This document shows positions 33,899-44,716 of a stretch of 64,000 nucleotides of DNA, in pieces (within the stretch, counting starts at the first letter, position 1; each line of letters starts with the position of its first letter). This DNA is from Rhipidocladum racemiflorum (Eukaryota > Streptophyta > Magnoliopsida > Poales > Poaceae), in contig CM070591.1 in NCBI GenBank assembly GCA_036346355.1, forward strand, positions 34,256,392 through 34,320,391. Reading direction: 5' to 3'. Position numbers and translations under genes: made by a program. The notes beneath the pieces are model-generated. The model worked only from the letters and a program-made list of their open reading frames with translations. It did not search any database and was not told where the DNA came from.

Positions 33899-36317
33899 TT
33901 TAACACCCCAGCTTTTACTAAGCCCAGAATGTCACCAAACATAGACCATAACACATTTAATACCATAATTTAAGGTAAATTACAGCAAGTAATCATTTGG
34001 AATAATTGGAAATTTTGGCAGCATCTCCTTTGTTTTTGCATGAAACTTAACAACATAGCATCATATCAATATGTAAGACAAACGAGATATCCATACGCAG
34101 CGATAAGGATAGCTAATCATCAACTAAAACATCAATAAGCATCGATAGCAAAATAATAAGCATCAATTTAACTCTAAGAAGTTAAAACAACTCCCTCCAT
34201 AGCCCCACATGATACACATGAGGGAAACAACCAAACATACAGACCATACACTAATGATTATTGTAATACTTATTGTCGTGTCTCCAAAACAGGTGAATTA
34301 GCTAGATTATGAGTGCTACGTGAGGAAGTGTAGCTAAATTCCCTTCCCGCGCGCCGATTTCATTGTACCTAAATAAACAAACAACATAAAACAGAAGCGT
34401 GAGTTCATAACTCAGCAAAGTGTATTGTAATGGAACAACAAGGATCAAGACAACAAACCATCATCCCAGTCTCCACAGTTATATCACAACACATCATATT
34501 TAACATTATATGCATCCTTTAAAACAACATGATATTCATCTCATGAGCATCTCATGAGTACTCTCATCATCATCTCATAAACATCTTCATTTATGTATTT
34601 CATTCATGCAATGCAATGCACATGTCTCCTGGAATACTCATACCGGTATGGTTGAGTGCACACCCGTCGGCATGCACCCTTTCCCCCTTCCATCCCGAAG
34701 ATGGAGGGTGCCTATCACTCGCTTCCATTCACCTCGGTGAAGGAATCACGATGTATGACTTATTCAAAAGAATAGCCCCGGACTAGTCATAACAGTTCTC
34801 ACCGACCCTACCGGAATAGTTATGACTTATCTCACCGGCCGCCCATGAAAATATGCCATGTATGCAAAACAGACAGCAACATATACATGAATAGAAATAT
34901 TGCATATCAACACTTGGCATCTAAACATGTAGGTCCGTACTCAACAATCGACGGTAACCATTCAAAACATGGCATGTGAATCATTCATCAACAACAAACA
35001 TTTTTAATCAGGGCATGTGGACACCATATCATCGATAACCTTTAAATCATGGCCTAAGGATGTCATATCAATTATAACATGTAATTCATGGCAAGACAAC
35101 ATGTCACCTAATCCAAATACTATCAAGCATCTCTAGCAATATGTATAACATACAATCCACGCAACACACTTGCCTTCAACCACGGCAACGGAGTGACGAG
35201 AGGTCGAGGGCACTCCCGGGGGCACACCACCTGCAAACACGTGCCATACACTCAAATCGAGTCCACAAAACAACACACATAAATCCCACTACCCCGACTT
35301 CGCTTACAACTCCTAAAACCAGAAAGCAGCAAATCTGTCCCTTCGGGACAGCAGTCTTCCAACGGGCATAACTTCTGTTCTAGGACTCCAAATTGAATAA
35401 ATGAGTACACCCTCGCGTAGCTTAGGAAATTTCCCAACTTTTTATAGTTATATGGAAAGACTGATTCGGAATCTAAATTAGTTTAATCTAATGTTGAACA
35501 CAGACTATCCCAACGTCGACACAGATTGGACAGCGCCCACCAAAACGGCCATAACTTTCAGACCGTAACTCCAAAAATTCTCAAAAAAATACAAAAAATA
35601 GGTCTTGACTATACCTACAACTTCTTCAACAGGAGGTAGGCCAAATTCCGAATCTAAAATTGCGAAATCGCACCCCCTAAAACGGACTCCAAATCTGCCC
35701 GAAACTGAGTACAATACGAACTCTAGTTCTTTTCAGATCTACTCCATGGCAGCACGTCCTCTTGATCTAAAAACTCCAAATCTACCATGAGAACCGCAAC
35801 TAGACCTTCCCCAAGGTTTCCCCATGGACATACCTTAGTCCGACGAACGAGGAACGAGGAAAAACTCCTCCCGGTCGCCCGATCTCGCTCCACGCGTCAA
35901 AACCTTTGGATCTCCACGTCGCGGATCTTCCCAACCGCGGGGGCAGCGCGATGGAGAGGCGTGGCAGCGATGGCGAGGCTTAGATCACAGCAAAAGTGGC
36001 TAGGTGGAGGAGGGGGAGGCGCTAGAGGGAGGTGGAAGGGGGCGGCTCGGGGAGGGGCGGCTAGAGGGGTGAGGGGAGGAGGTGGAGGCGCCAAGGGTTA
36101 GGGGGGGCGCCCCAAACCTGGTGTGCAGCCCTTTCTACCCCCACATGGGCCAAAAACCTCCCACTAAAGCCCACACTTCAACCCCCCTAAGGCCCAAACT
36201 CTCCCGGAGAGGCCCAAACACCCGAAAATTGCCCGAAAACTCAATATAATGCCGTAGCGCGAGATTTTATACTGTAATATCACAATCTATAAAGTTACTA
36301 CGTTCTGTGGTGTCACA
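33899..36317 (-). repeat. N1 5' LTR
   Basis: 2419 bp, near-identical to 27280-29700. Terminal bases at the left are TTTAACACCCC. It contains TATAAAA on the minus strand at 36265-36271, the C-rich leader (G-rich on plus, 36000-36110), a possible donor CTAAG/GTATGTCC near 35835, and the same exon-like blocks as the 3' LTR. Confidence 0.9.
36265..36271 (-). promoter_or_regulatory. TATA box of N1 5' LTR
   Basis: TATAAAA on the element strand, about 50 bp into the LTR, followed by CTCGCGCTACGGC. Conserved in the 3' LTR at 29648-29654. It would leave a very short U3. Confidence 0.5.
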
Positions 36318-36595
36318 CCGGAATTTGCAAATCCGGACCCTCTGTGTATTCTGCACTAGTCCAGGATCACGCTAGTGCACACAGTCTCAACATTGGTAAA
36401 TATCACAATCATACTCAACGAATAGAAAGTACCTTAATTATAGTAACCAAACTGGTTGCTTAACCTTTAAGGTCAAGTTACAAAAGTACGCCTCGCAGGG
36501 CGAAAGTTTAAAAAAAGAGAAATAATAGTAGCAGAAAATAAGATAACTTCGTGGCGCCATCCAGTATACCACATGCAACTGACTTGGCTCGCTCC

Positions 36596-37937
36596 CTAGA
36601 TAGACGGTTCCTCTTGGAGCTCCTCCTCCAAAGCTGGTGTAGACTCCTCTTCAACTGATGTTGTATTGTGGCAAGGGTGAGTACTTGGTACGCAACAAGT
36701 CATGCACAGAATGCAAGCCAGTATTCTACATGCATGGCTTAATACAAAGGAATAGCTCATGGTTCATTTGCAGTAACAACATTTAACAAATAACATAAGT
36801 AGATTCGAAAGCGATAGAAACAGTGTAATATCAATAACTTTTCCAGGAGTTAAATAAACATCTTTCCCATTCCTAATCCACATTTCCATCAACATCATCA
36901 TTTAACCAAACCAAACTTCTCAAGTTCAAGTTATTTCCAAGAAAATCTAACCCTTAACTGTCATCCCCGAGCAATATCCAATACCGCGGACATGGCTATT
37001 CGAATAGATTTTACACTCTGCACAGGTTATGCACTTTACCAACAAGATACAGCCAAACACCACAAAGGCGAGTGATCGTAACAAAGCCTTTCGGAAACGG
37101 CTAACTACACAAGTGAACCTTTCCGGTTTTTGCCATACACCATCCCTTCCCTTAACAAAGGCGAAGTATGGAACCGACATACCGTTGGACGGGTACCATG
37201 CCATCGCATTGGTACGCTACCCTTTCAAGCTACACGAAGGGTGTAGTTGACACCCGAGGTATCACATGCAAGTTATTAGTAACTTACTCAACTAGGTCCG
37301 TCCCATTACGGACATGTGGTTGCACGATTAACTCAGTTCAAAGGCTTGCAAGATTAAGTCCTTTGTTTGACCAGGGCAAGACTACCTGAAGAACCAAACC
37401 ATCGCTCCCGATGCCACAACTGGCCCACCCGATCATTCTTGCCGCATGCCCCGGTCGAAAACTATTTATCAAACCCAGTTGATTACAATGCAGCACGTGC
37501 CATGAACAAATCACAACACATGATACTTTTCCAAAACAGGTTCAATATATCATTAAGTCAATATTAACATTTGATTATCCAAAATCTTGTCATGAGCACG
37601 TAGCAGGTCTAAGCAATATACTACAACGATCCAAATACCCATGTTGGCAATTTGATAATGTCCAACTACTTATTCCTCAACTAAGGTGACAAGGGGTTCA
37701 TGGCATTCAATTATCTATGTCAAGGTGGCTTACAGCAACTAGGCAATTAACTAATCTCCCAAAATTATTTAAAGCCTTTTATAATTGAACTAGCATGCAA
37801 TAATTTAAATCAAATTAATTTCCAAATGGGATCAACATGGTCAAAGCACAAGTTGCCTTCAAAGAATACTTGAGCTTGGTCCTGAGGTGGCCCCTGGGTC
37901 AATACTTCACCTTCAAAGCCTTCGGGCACTTCAACGT
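36596..37937 (-). other. Candidate spliced mini-ORF in the B 3' LTR
   Basis: Block 1 (37937-37857, 81 nt) follows CGAGTAG and encodes an acidic, Pro/Gln-rich stretch ('VEVPEGFEGEVLTQGPPQ', then 'VFFE'). It ends GAAG before a GC dinucleotide (A has the better form GAAG/GCAAGT). Block 2 (36654-36596, 59 nt) follows ACATCAG and encodes 'VEEESTPALEEELQEEPSI' plus TAG. The frame is continuous over the 1.2-kb intron. Block 2 is also intact in A (23293-23351), E (717-775) and the B 5' LTR (45927-45985). Block 1 has a premature TAG in A and in the B 5' LTR. Confidence 0.35.
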
Positions 37938-38494
37938 CTACTCGTAACGCGTGCAAATAGCAATAAATGAATAAAATAGTAGACAAAAAGTGTACAAACA
38001 TCCAAATGAAGTCCATAAACAGAGAGAGCATAATTTTATGAATTTTTAGGAATTTGAATCGACGAAATCGGAGTTAAAACGCAAAAGCTACAAGAGTTTA
38101 AAGTTTAAATAATCAATTAAATAATATTACAGAGAAAAAATTTAGTCCAAAAATTAAATAAAATTCACCATTAGGTAGATCTTAATTTTATAAAAATTTA
38201 GAAATTTGAATCACTCAAATTGGAGTTAAAACGCAAAAGTTATAAGCGTTTAAAGTTTCAAAATTCAATTAAATTAATAATCCGAATTAATTCATTTATT
38301 TTTATACGGAAAAACCGAATAATGACGTCAGCATGATGTCAGCATGGATTTTGGTTTTCGACCGAATTATTTTTCTATTGAAAAATCGATTTATTGCGTC
38401 AGCCGGTCCATGGACATGGTCCACGGTTCGGTCTGGGTCCACCGTGGACCCGGTCCACGAGTACATGTCTAACTGACATGTGGGCCCCGTCGGA

Positions 38495-38635
38495 TGACGT
38501 TAGCGGTGACGTCATCACGCTCGACTGAGGGACGGCTGACAGTTGGGCCCCACCGTGACGTCAGCGGTGACGTCATGGTGCGGTTCGGCTAAGCCGCTTA
38601 CACGCGGGCCCCACGTGACGTCACGGCTGACGTCA
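38495..38635 (-). promoter_or_regulatory. Paired TGACGTCA array, B 3' LTR
   Basis: Three ~60-bp units, each beginning with TGACA..GGGCCCC and holding two TGACGTCA palindromes 12 bp apart: 38495 (TGACGTTA, one mismatch), 38507, 38556, 38568, 38616, 38628. TGACG/GACGTC cores are classic plant bZIP sites. The palindromes work in either orientation. Confidence 0.6.
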
Positions 38636-38683
38636 GCGGCGACCGGCGTGACCGCGCTGACCGCGACGGTCAGCCTCCTAGCC

Positions 38684-39551
38684 ACGTGGCTAGATCTCGG
38701 CTGTTGATTTGAAAATCAACAGCCCAGATCGGATCTGGCTTAACACAATAGGAAAACTACTCGGCTGACCTAGACCGTTCGATCCAGATCGGACGGTCAA
38801 GATCTAATCTAACGCTATAACATGGGTTAACGTTAGCCGTACGATCTAGATCTAACGGCTGAGATCTATTCTAGCACGGTGCAGTTATGGCTACGTGGCA
38901 CGATCTAAACCGTTGGATCTAGATCCAACGGTTGGAAATAGATCTAGAGATTAACACGTGAGATTTTACCGGGGATGATGTGGACGAATCTGGGCCCTTG
39001 GATCTTGATCGGACGGTTGGTGGAGCTCGAGCGACGGCGATGGCGTGCGGCGGAGCTGGCTCACCGGAGACGAGGACGATGACCACGGCAACGGCATTGC
39101 GGGGCCTCTCCGGCGAAGTGGATGGTACTCCCCGACGCGGGTTGACCTTGCGGTTCCGGATCTGGACCCAACGGCGGCGGAAACGACGCTTAACCACAGC
39201 GGAACCCTAACGCAACTACGGCGAGCGATTGCGGCGCAACCACGGCAGCTTGAGCTCTGAGAGTTAGGGCTACGGGTGCGCAAGGAAACGGAGAACACGA
39301 TGGCGGTGGTGCCGCATTAAATAGGCCCCTCGGCGTTCGTGAAAATCGCGGAAACCGAGGTCCACACGGCTGCGGCGGCGGAATCCGAAATGGATTCGGA
39401 TTGGGTGATGTGGCTAAATGTGAGCCGTTGGATCTAGATCCAACGGGCACGGAGTTTGGGCTCGGGTCCGGCTCGGTGACTTGGCTGGCTCGGTCGGAGT
39501 CGGGCTCGGGTGACGTGGCGCGATCGTGGCCGTTGGATCTTGATCCAACGG
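38684..39551 (-). promoter_or_regulatory. ACGTGGC-N10-palindrome modules, B 3' LTR
   Basis: Six modules in which ACGTGGC (or ATGTGGC, ACATGGG, ATGTGGA) starts exactly 17 bp before a dyad of the type CCGTTGGATC-TA-GATCCAACGG. ACGTGGC starts: 38684, 38820, 38893, 38978, 39408, 39513. The dyads at 38910 and 39425 are perfect over 22 bp. TACGTGGC matches the plant ABRE consensus. Confidence 0.6.
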
Positions 39552-39952
39552 TGACGCGGTTTAGGTTGAGTTGGACTTGGGTTCGTTCGAACGCGGCTCG
39601 GGTCGGACTCGAGTCTGACTCGGGTTTGGGCTCGGTCGGATGAACAGTAAAACCCGGTTTGGGTTTTTCCAGTGATTAAATAATCAAATTAATTCCCAGA
39701 AATTCATTTAATTCATTAAAAATAGCAAAACACTCAGAAAAATTCCAGAAAAATTCTGGAAAATATTTTGGAACATTTTGGACTCAAATAAAATATTTCC
39801 AACAAAATTTTATTTGCCAAATTAAATTCTTTAATTATTTGAAAAGGGAATAAATTCAAATAAATTCCAAATAAATCCCAGAAAATTCCAAAAATTCACA
39901 AAAGTGCCAAATCTCATTTAAATTCATGAAAAGCAAAAATTGGGGTGTTACA

Positions 39953-39989
39953 AACCTCCCCCCTTAAAAGAATCTCATCCCCGAGATTC
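39953..39989 (-). other. Element B polypurine tract and hairpin
   Basis: On the element strand a run AAGGGGGGAGG abuts the 3' LTR. It is preceded by a 7-bp inverted repeat GAATCTC-ATCCCC-GAGATTC (39970-39989), which overlaps the pol stop codon. N0 and N1 have an inverted repeat in the same place. Confidence 0.7.
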
Positions 39990-42900
39990 AGGGCTTACTA
40001 AAGAATAGGTTTGGAAATTCTTTCTTCAAATCCTCCTCGCGCTCCCAAGTTGCTTCACTCTCTGCATGGTTGCTCCATTGAACTCTGCAGAAACGGGTTG
40101 ACTTGTTTCTCGTCTCTCGATCCATGGTGTCCAAAATCTTGACGGGATGTTCCTTGTAAGTGAGATCCTCTCGCAGTTCTATCAACTCTAACGGTGTCTG
40201 CTCGTCTGGTACTCGAAGACACTTCTTCAGCTGGAACACGTGGAACACATCATGTACCCCTGCCAACAACTGCGACAAGTCTAGCTGATATGCAACTTCA
40301 CCTCTACGGCTGAGAACCTTGAATGACCCAACATATCTCGGCGCGAGTTTTCCTTTGGCATGGATTCTCTTGACTCCCTTGAGTGGTGTACCCCTAAGGT
40401 ACATGAAATCCTCTAGTTCAAAGCTCAAGTCTCGGCGACGGTTATCGGCGTAGCTTTTCTATCTTGACTGTGCTATCTTCAGCCTTTCCTGGATCATGGC
40501 AATCTGCTCTTCGGCTTCTTGAAGAATGTCCGGCCCAAAGACACAGCGTTCACCTCTCTCATTCCAGTTCAACGGTGTTCGGCAAGATCGACCGTATAGT
40601 GCCTCAAATGGTGACATTTGTAAACTTGCTTGATAGCTATTGTTGTAGCTGAACTCAGCATACGGCAGACTTTTATCCCAAGAGGTTGCATAAGCTAACG
40701 CACAAGCTCTTAACATGTCCTCTAGAATCTGGTTAACTCTTTCGGTCTATCCATCCGTCTGAGGGTGATAAGCTGTACTAAAATTCAAACGGGTCCCCAT
40801 GGCTTCATGCAGCTTATTCCAGAATCTCGAGGTAAACTGGGTACCTCTGTCCGATACAATCTTCTTCGGCACTCCATGTAAATAGACGATCCTGGTCATG
40901 TACAATTATGCTAACTTATCTCCCGAGTAAGTGGGCTTTACTGGAATAAAATGGGCGACCTTAGTCAAGCGGTCTACTATAACCCATATGGAGTCATATC
41001 CTCCTTGAGTCTTGGGTAAACCGGTAATAAAGTCCATTCCGATTTCCTCCCATTTCCACCCAGGAATCTTTAACGGCTGCAGCAGTCCCGCTAGCCTCTG
41101 ATGCATTGCCTTGAGTCTCTGGCATATGTCGCACAGCGCAACATGCTCGGCCACCAGAATCTTTCCTTCAAATCCTAAAACATCTTGGCACTTCTAGGGT
41201 GAATTGAATAATTGGAGTCATGGGCTTCCTCTAGGATCAACTGCTTCAGCTCCTTCTTGTTCGGCACACAAATTCGGTCCTCCATCCACAACGTGCCTTG
41301 CTCATCCAGCTTGAAGTCTTTTGCCTTGCCTTCATCCATTTTGGACTTAATCCTACGGATCTTGTCATCATCCTTCTGTCCTTCTCGGATATGATCCTCC
41401 AGGGTATGCTTCACTTCTAATGCGGCCAAGAATCCTTCTAGGACCACTTCAATCTACATTCTCTGGAAATCTTTGCATAGCTCTTCCTGACTCGCGGTTA
41501 TCAGCATGTTTACGGTATGGCTTTTCCGACTCAGAGCATCGGCCACCACGTTGGCCTTTCCGGGATGGTAATGGATTACAACATTGTAATCCTTATACAC
41601 TTAAGGCTCATTTGCCTCATGTTCAGGTCAGATTGGGTAAAAATGTACTTAAGGCTCTTATGGTCCGTATACACTTCACATCTGTTCCCAATCAAATAAT
41701 GACGCCACAACTTCAAAGCATGCACTACGACAGCAAACTCTAGGTCATGCATCGGATAATTCTCCTCATGCGGCCTGAGCTGCCTTGATGCTTATGCGAC
41801 GACCTTCCCGTTTTGCATCAGCACAGATCCAAGTCCTTGGCGCGATGCATCACAGTAAATATCAAAGCTTTGATTCACGTCTGGTAGAACTAACACTGGT
41901 GCTGATGTCAATCGCTTCTTCAACTCTTGAAAACCCTTCTCGCACTCTGGCGTCCAGGCAAACTTCTTCTCCTTCTTCAACAATTGCGTGAGGGGTCTCG
42001 CAATCGTCGAAAAGCCTTCAATGAAGTGGCGGTAGTAACCTGCCATTCCAAAGAAACTATGAATCTGGGTCACGATCTTCAGCTGCTCCCAATGTAACGC
42101 AGCTTCTACCTTGCTAGGATCTACAGCAACTCCTTCTACGGTCATTACATGTCCAAGGAATTCTACCTTGTCTTTCCAAAAATCACACTTGCTGAACTTG
42201 GCGAAGAGTTGCTGTTCCCTCAGCTTCTCCAAAACTCTCCTCAGGTGCTCTGCATGTTCTTCCTTTGTGTTGGAGTAGATGAGTATGTCATCTATGAACA
42301 CGACGACAAACTTATCCAAGTACTCCATGAAAACCTTGTTCATCATATTCATGAAGTAAGCTGCCGCGTTTGTCAGACCGAAGGACATAACAGTAAACTC
42401 GTAATGTCCATATCTTGACGAGAATGCGGTCTTCGGAATATCTTCCGATCGGATCTTCAGCTGGTGGTATCCCGATCTCAAATCAATCTTGGAGAAAACT
42501 CTGGCTCCTCTTAGCTGGTCAAACAGGTCATCGATCCTGGGTAGCGGGTACTTATTCTTCACGGTGACTTCATTGAGTGCACGGTAGTCAATGCACATCC
42601 TGAAACTCCCATCTTTCTTCTTGACCAATAGAACTGGCGCTCCCCATGGCGACAAACTCGGTCTTATGAATCCTTTCTCCATCAACTCTTCAATCTATTT
42701 CTTCATCTCCACCAATTCTTCAGTGGACATCCGATATGGTCTCTTTGCTATCGGCGCTGTACCAGGTACAAGCTCTATCACAAACTCTATGTCTCTGTCG
42801 GGCGGCATACCAGGTAGATCTTCAGGAAAAACATCTGGATACTCATTCACCACTGAGATATCCTCTATGCTGATTGCCTTTGTGCTGTTAACCATCAACT

Positions 42901-43372
42901 GTCCATCTCTAACGGCAGTCACTTGAAATTCCACTTTTCTTCCACACGGGCTCTTAATTGATATGACTCTTCGTCCATAGTCTAGCACGGCCTTGTGCTT
43001 GGATAACCAGTCAATTCCCAAAATAACATCTAGGGTCTGGGTTTCCAATATAATAAGTTTCGCTAAGAACTCTACCCTATCTATTAATATTCTCACCCTA
43101 GAACATCCTACTTGAGATCGGAGTTCTGACCCAGGGGTTTGAACTATAAGCATGCACTTAAGATCCACAATCTCCAAATCATTCTTAGAAACAAAATCTT
43201 GGGAAACAAACGAATGCGAAGCTCCAGAGTCAAACAAAACTGTTGCAGGTACTGAGTTGACAAGTATCTTACCCAGTATGACGTCCGTGGCATTCTGGAG
43301 TGCATCTGCGGTCACGTGATTGACTCTGCCTCTCACCAGTGCAGGGTGCGGCTCTGGCTGTCTTTGCTCCAC
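39988..43372 (-). pseudogene. pol: Element B pol: protease, RT, RNase H, integrase, chromodomain-like
   Basis: Reading leftward: protease 'VLFDSGASHSFVSQ' (about 43240), 'ILGIDWLSKHKAVLDYGRR', RT with 'FSKIDLRSGYHQ' and 'VVFIDDILIYSN' (about 42300-42272, catalytic Asp pair kept), RNase H 'FDIYCDASRQGLGS', a damaged stretch near 41580-41640, integrase 'MDFITGLPKTQG', 'VSDRGTQF', 'AYHPQTDG', 'LAPRYVGSFKVLSRRGEV', and a chromodomain-like tail 'CRVQWSNHAESEATWE'. Stops: TAG 42695, TAA 41792, TAG 41175, TAA 40906, TAG 40747, TAG 40459; frameshift at the gag junction near 43380. The longest intact stretch is 297 codons (41792-42685), covering most of RT. Non-functional, but the catalytic residues are still visible. 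Confidence 0.9.
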
Positions 43373-44454
43373 GGTTTGCTCTCGGGCTGGGGTCTGGCTG
43401 GTGTGGAGCCCAAGTTGAAGCGAATCGGGTCACTCATTGTCTTCTTGGGGCAGTTGTTGGAGAAATGCCCTGGCTCATTGCATGTATAGCAACGCCTCAC
43501 TGTGCCCTGCTGGTTTCTTGTATCGGCGTTCCTGGCTCGGGCTGGAGTCTGGAAATTCTGATTCACAGGCCTTGGTGCTGGCGACGGTATTCTTGTTGCA
43601 TTCTGCGGTTGGAATCTGAAAAACTGATTTGGCACAACCCGCAGACGCTGCTGCGCTCCCTGACGTGATCCTTGCTGCTGCATTCTGCGCTTCCTGTTCT
43701 CATCCAGTTCCTTGCGCTTGTCCTCAAGAATAAGCGCTTTGTTCACAAGCTCCTGGAAATCTGGAAAGGTGTGGGTGATCAGTCCCACCTGCAGTCCTGA
43801 GTTGAGTCCCTTCATGAAGCGAGACTGTCTGGCCTTATCTGTCGCTACGTCTTCAGGTGTGTAGTGTGCAAGCTGTGTTAACTTGTTCAGACATTCTGAC
43901 ACCGGTTGATTACCTTGCTTCAATGCCCTGAACTCTTCCTTATTAAGGTCCATTATTCCTTCAGGCACGTGATACTGACGAAACGCGGCCGTAAACTCCT
44001 CCCACGTGATGTCCTGTGGGTTGTCCCGCGTGGCGCAGAAGTTTTCCCACCATTCAGCGGCGGTCCCTTCCAACTGATGAGATGCGTAAAGCACCTTCTC
44101 ATTTCCCATGCATTGGGCAATGTGTAACTTCCTTTCTATTGACCTTAGCCAATCATCCGCCTCCAGTGGATTGGCATTCCCAGAGAATGTGGGTGGATGA
44201 GTCCTCATGAACTCTGACAACTTTGCTCCCTGTCGTTGTCCTTGATTTGCTTGGTTAGCGGTGGCCTGAGCAGTGACCTGCTGCATCTGTTGCATCATAG
44301 CATGCATCAGCTGGGTTTGTGCAGCAAGAAAAGCTCTAAAGTTCTGCATGTCAACTGGCGGTGCTGGGTGGGGTGCAGGTGCTCCATCATTAGGGTTCCC
44401 AGCTGGGCGAGAACCACTCCCATTGCCTCCAAGGTTTCCGCGGGTGTTCACCAT
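43333..44454 (-). CDS. gag: Element B gag, 373 codons, frame lost at C-terminus
   Basis: Opens at ATG 44454 (MVNTRG) and stays open through the whole gag core: Gln/Met-rich linker (residues ~35-75), gag fold with 'DDWLRSIERKLHIAQ' (~105), 'EWWENFCATRDNPQDITWEE' (~135) and 'RFMKGLNSGLQVGLITHTFP' (~215), a basic segment 'LDENRKRRMQQQGSR' (~255), and CCHC knuckle 'CYTCNEPGHFSNNC' (43450-43492). A frameshift near 43390 separates it from protease; in the family gag and pol form one frame. Gag forms the particle and binds RNA. It could still make a nearly full-length gag. Confidence 0.85.
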   Translation of the reverse strand: MVNTRGNLGGNGSGSRPAGNPNDGAPAPHPAPPVDMQNFRAFLAAQTQLMHAMMQQMQQVTAQATANQANQGQRQGAKLSEFMRTHPPTFSGNANPLEADDWLRSIERKLHIAQCMGNEKVLYASHQLEGTAAEWWENFCATRDNPQDITWEEFTAAFRQYHVPEGIMDLNKEEFRALKQGNQPVSECLNKLTQLAHYTPEDVATDKARQSRFMKGLNSGLQVGLITHTFPDFQELVNKALILEDKRKELDENRKRRMQQQGSRQGAQQRLRVVPNQFFRFQPQNATRIPSPAPRPVNQNFQTPARARNADTRNQQGTVRRCYTCNEPGHFSNNCPKKTMSDPIRFNLGSTPARPQPESKPWSKDSQSRTLHW

Positions 44455-44716
44455 CTGTCGATTGCTCCAAGGTTTAAAGACAAGAGGGAAGCAAGCATAG
44501 ACAAGTAGTAGAGTAACTTATGCAGGGAGGAAAGTGTAACTCAAAATTCAACTTTATTAACTAAACAATAATAACTCGGTATGGTTGCTTACAACGCCTA
44601 AGGGCCTGCAACACATACTGCACACTCAGCAAGCAATGAAAACCCAACGCCTCTAAGGGTGACTCTTTATTCTATAATGCGACTCGACGAAGGAGTCCCA
44701 ACTACAAGACCTAGGC

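Larger units (their letters stand above)
27280..36317 (-). mobile_element. N1: complete non-coding LTR element (LARD-like), 9.0 kb
   Basis: LTRs 27280-29700 and 33899-36317, perfect duplication CCGGA (27275-27279 and 36318-36322), internal region 29701-33898 of 4.2 kb without gag or pol. The polypurine tract beside 29701 gives minus-strand orientation. By eye the two LTRs differ at about 1.5% of positions, so this is one of the younger insertions. Large size, long LTRs and no coding capacity fit the LARD class. Confidence 0.9.
36318..39952 (-). repeat. Element B 3' LTR (main part)
   Basis: Continues the LTR from 27279 after N1; ends GGGGTGTTACA at 39952 beside the polypurine tract. Together with the 13-bp stub it matches 45641-49202 closely. 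Differences include an ~85-bp stretch (about 38078-38160) missing from the 5' LTR and a 13-bp ATGATGTCAGC-type duplication near 38333. It carries the mini-ORF blocks, the TGACGTCA array and six ACGTGGC-palindrome modules. Confidence 0.9.

Noticed and set aside
33107..33973. Two plus-strand ORFs of 134 and 139 codons in the N1 internal region
   Set aside because: Antisense to the element, very low in complexity (His/Asn/Thr/Lys from A/C-rich DNA), no known motif, and not kept in N0.
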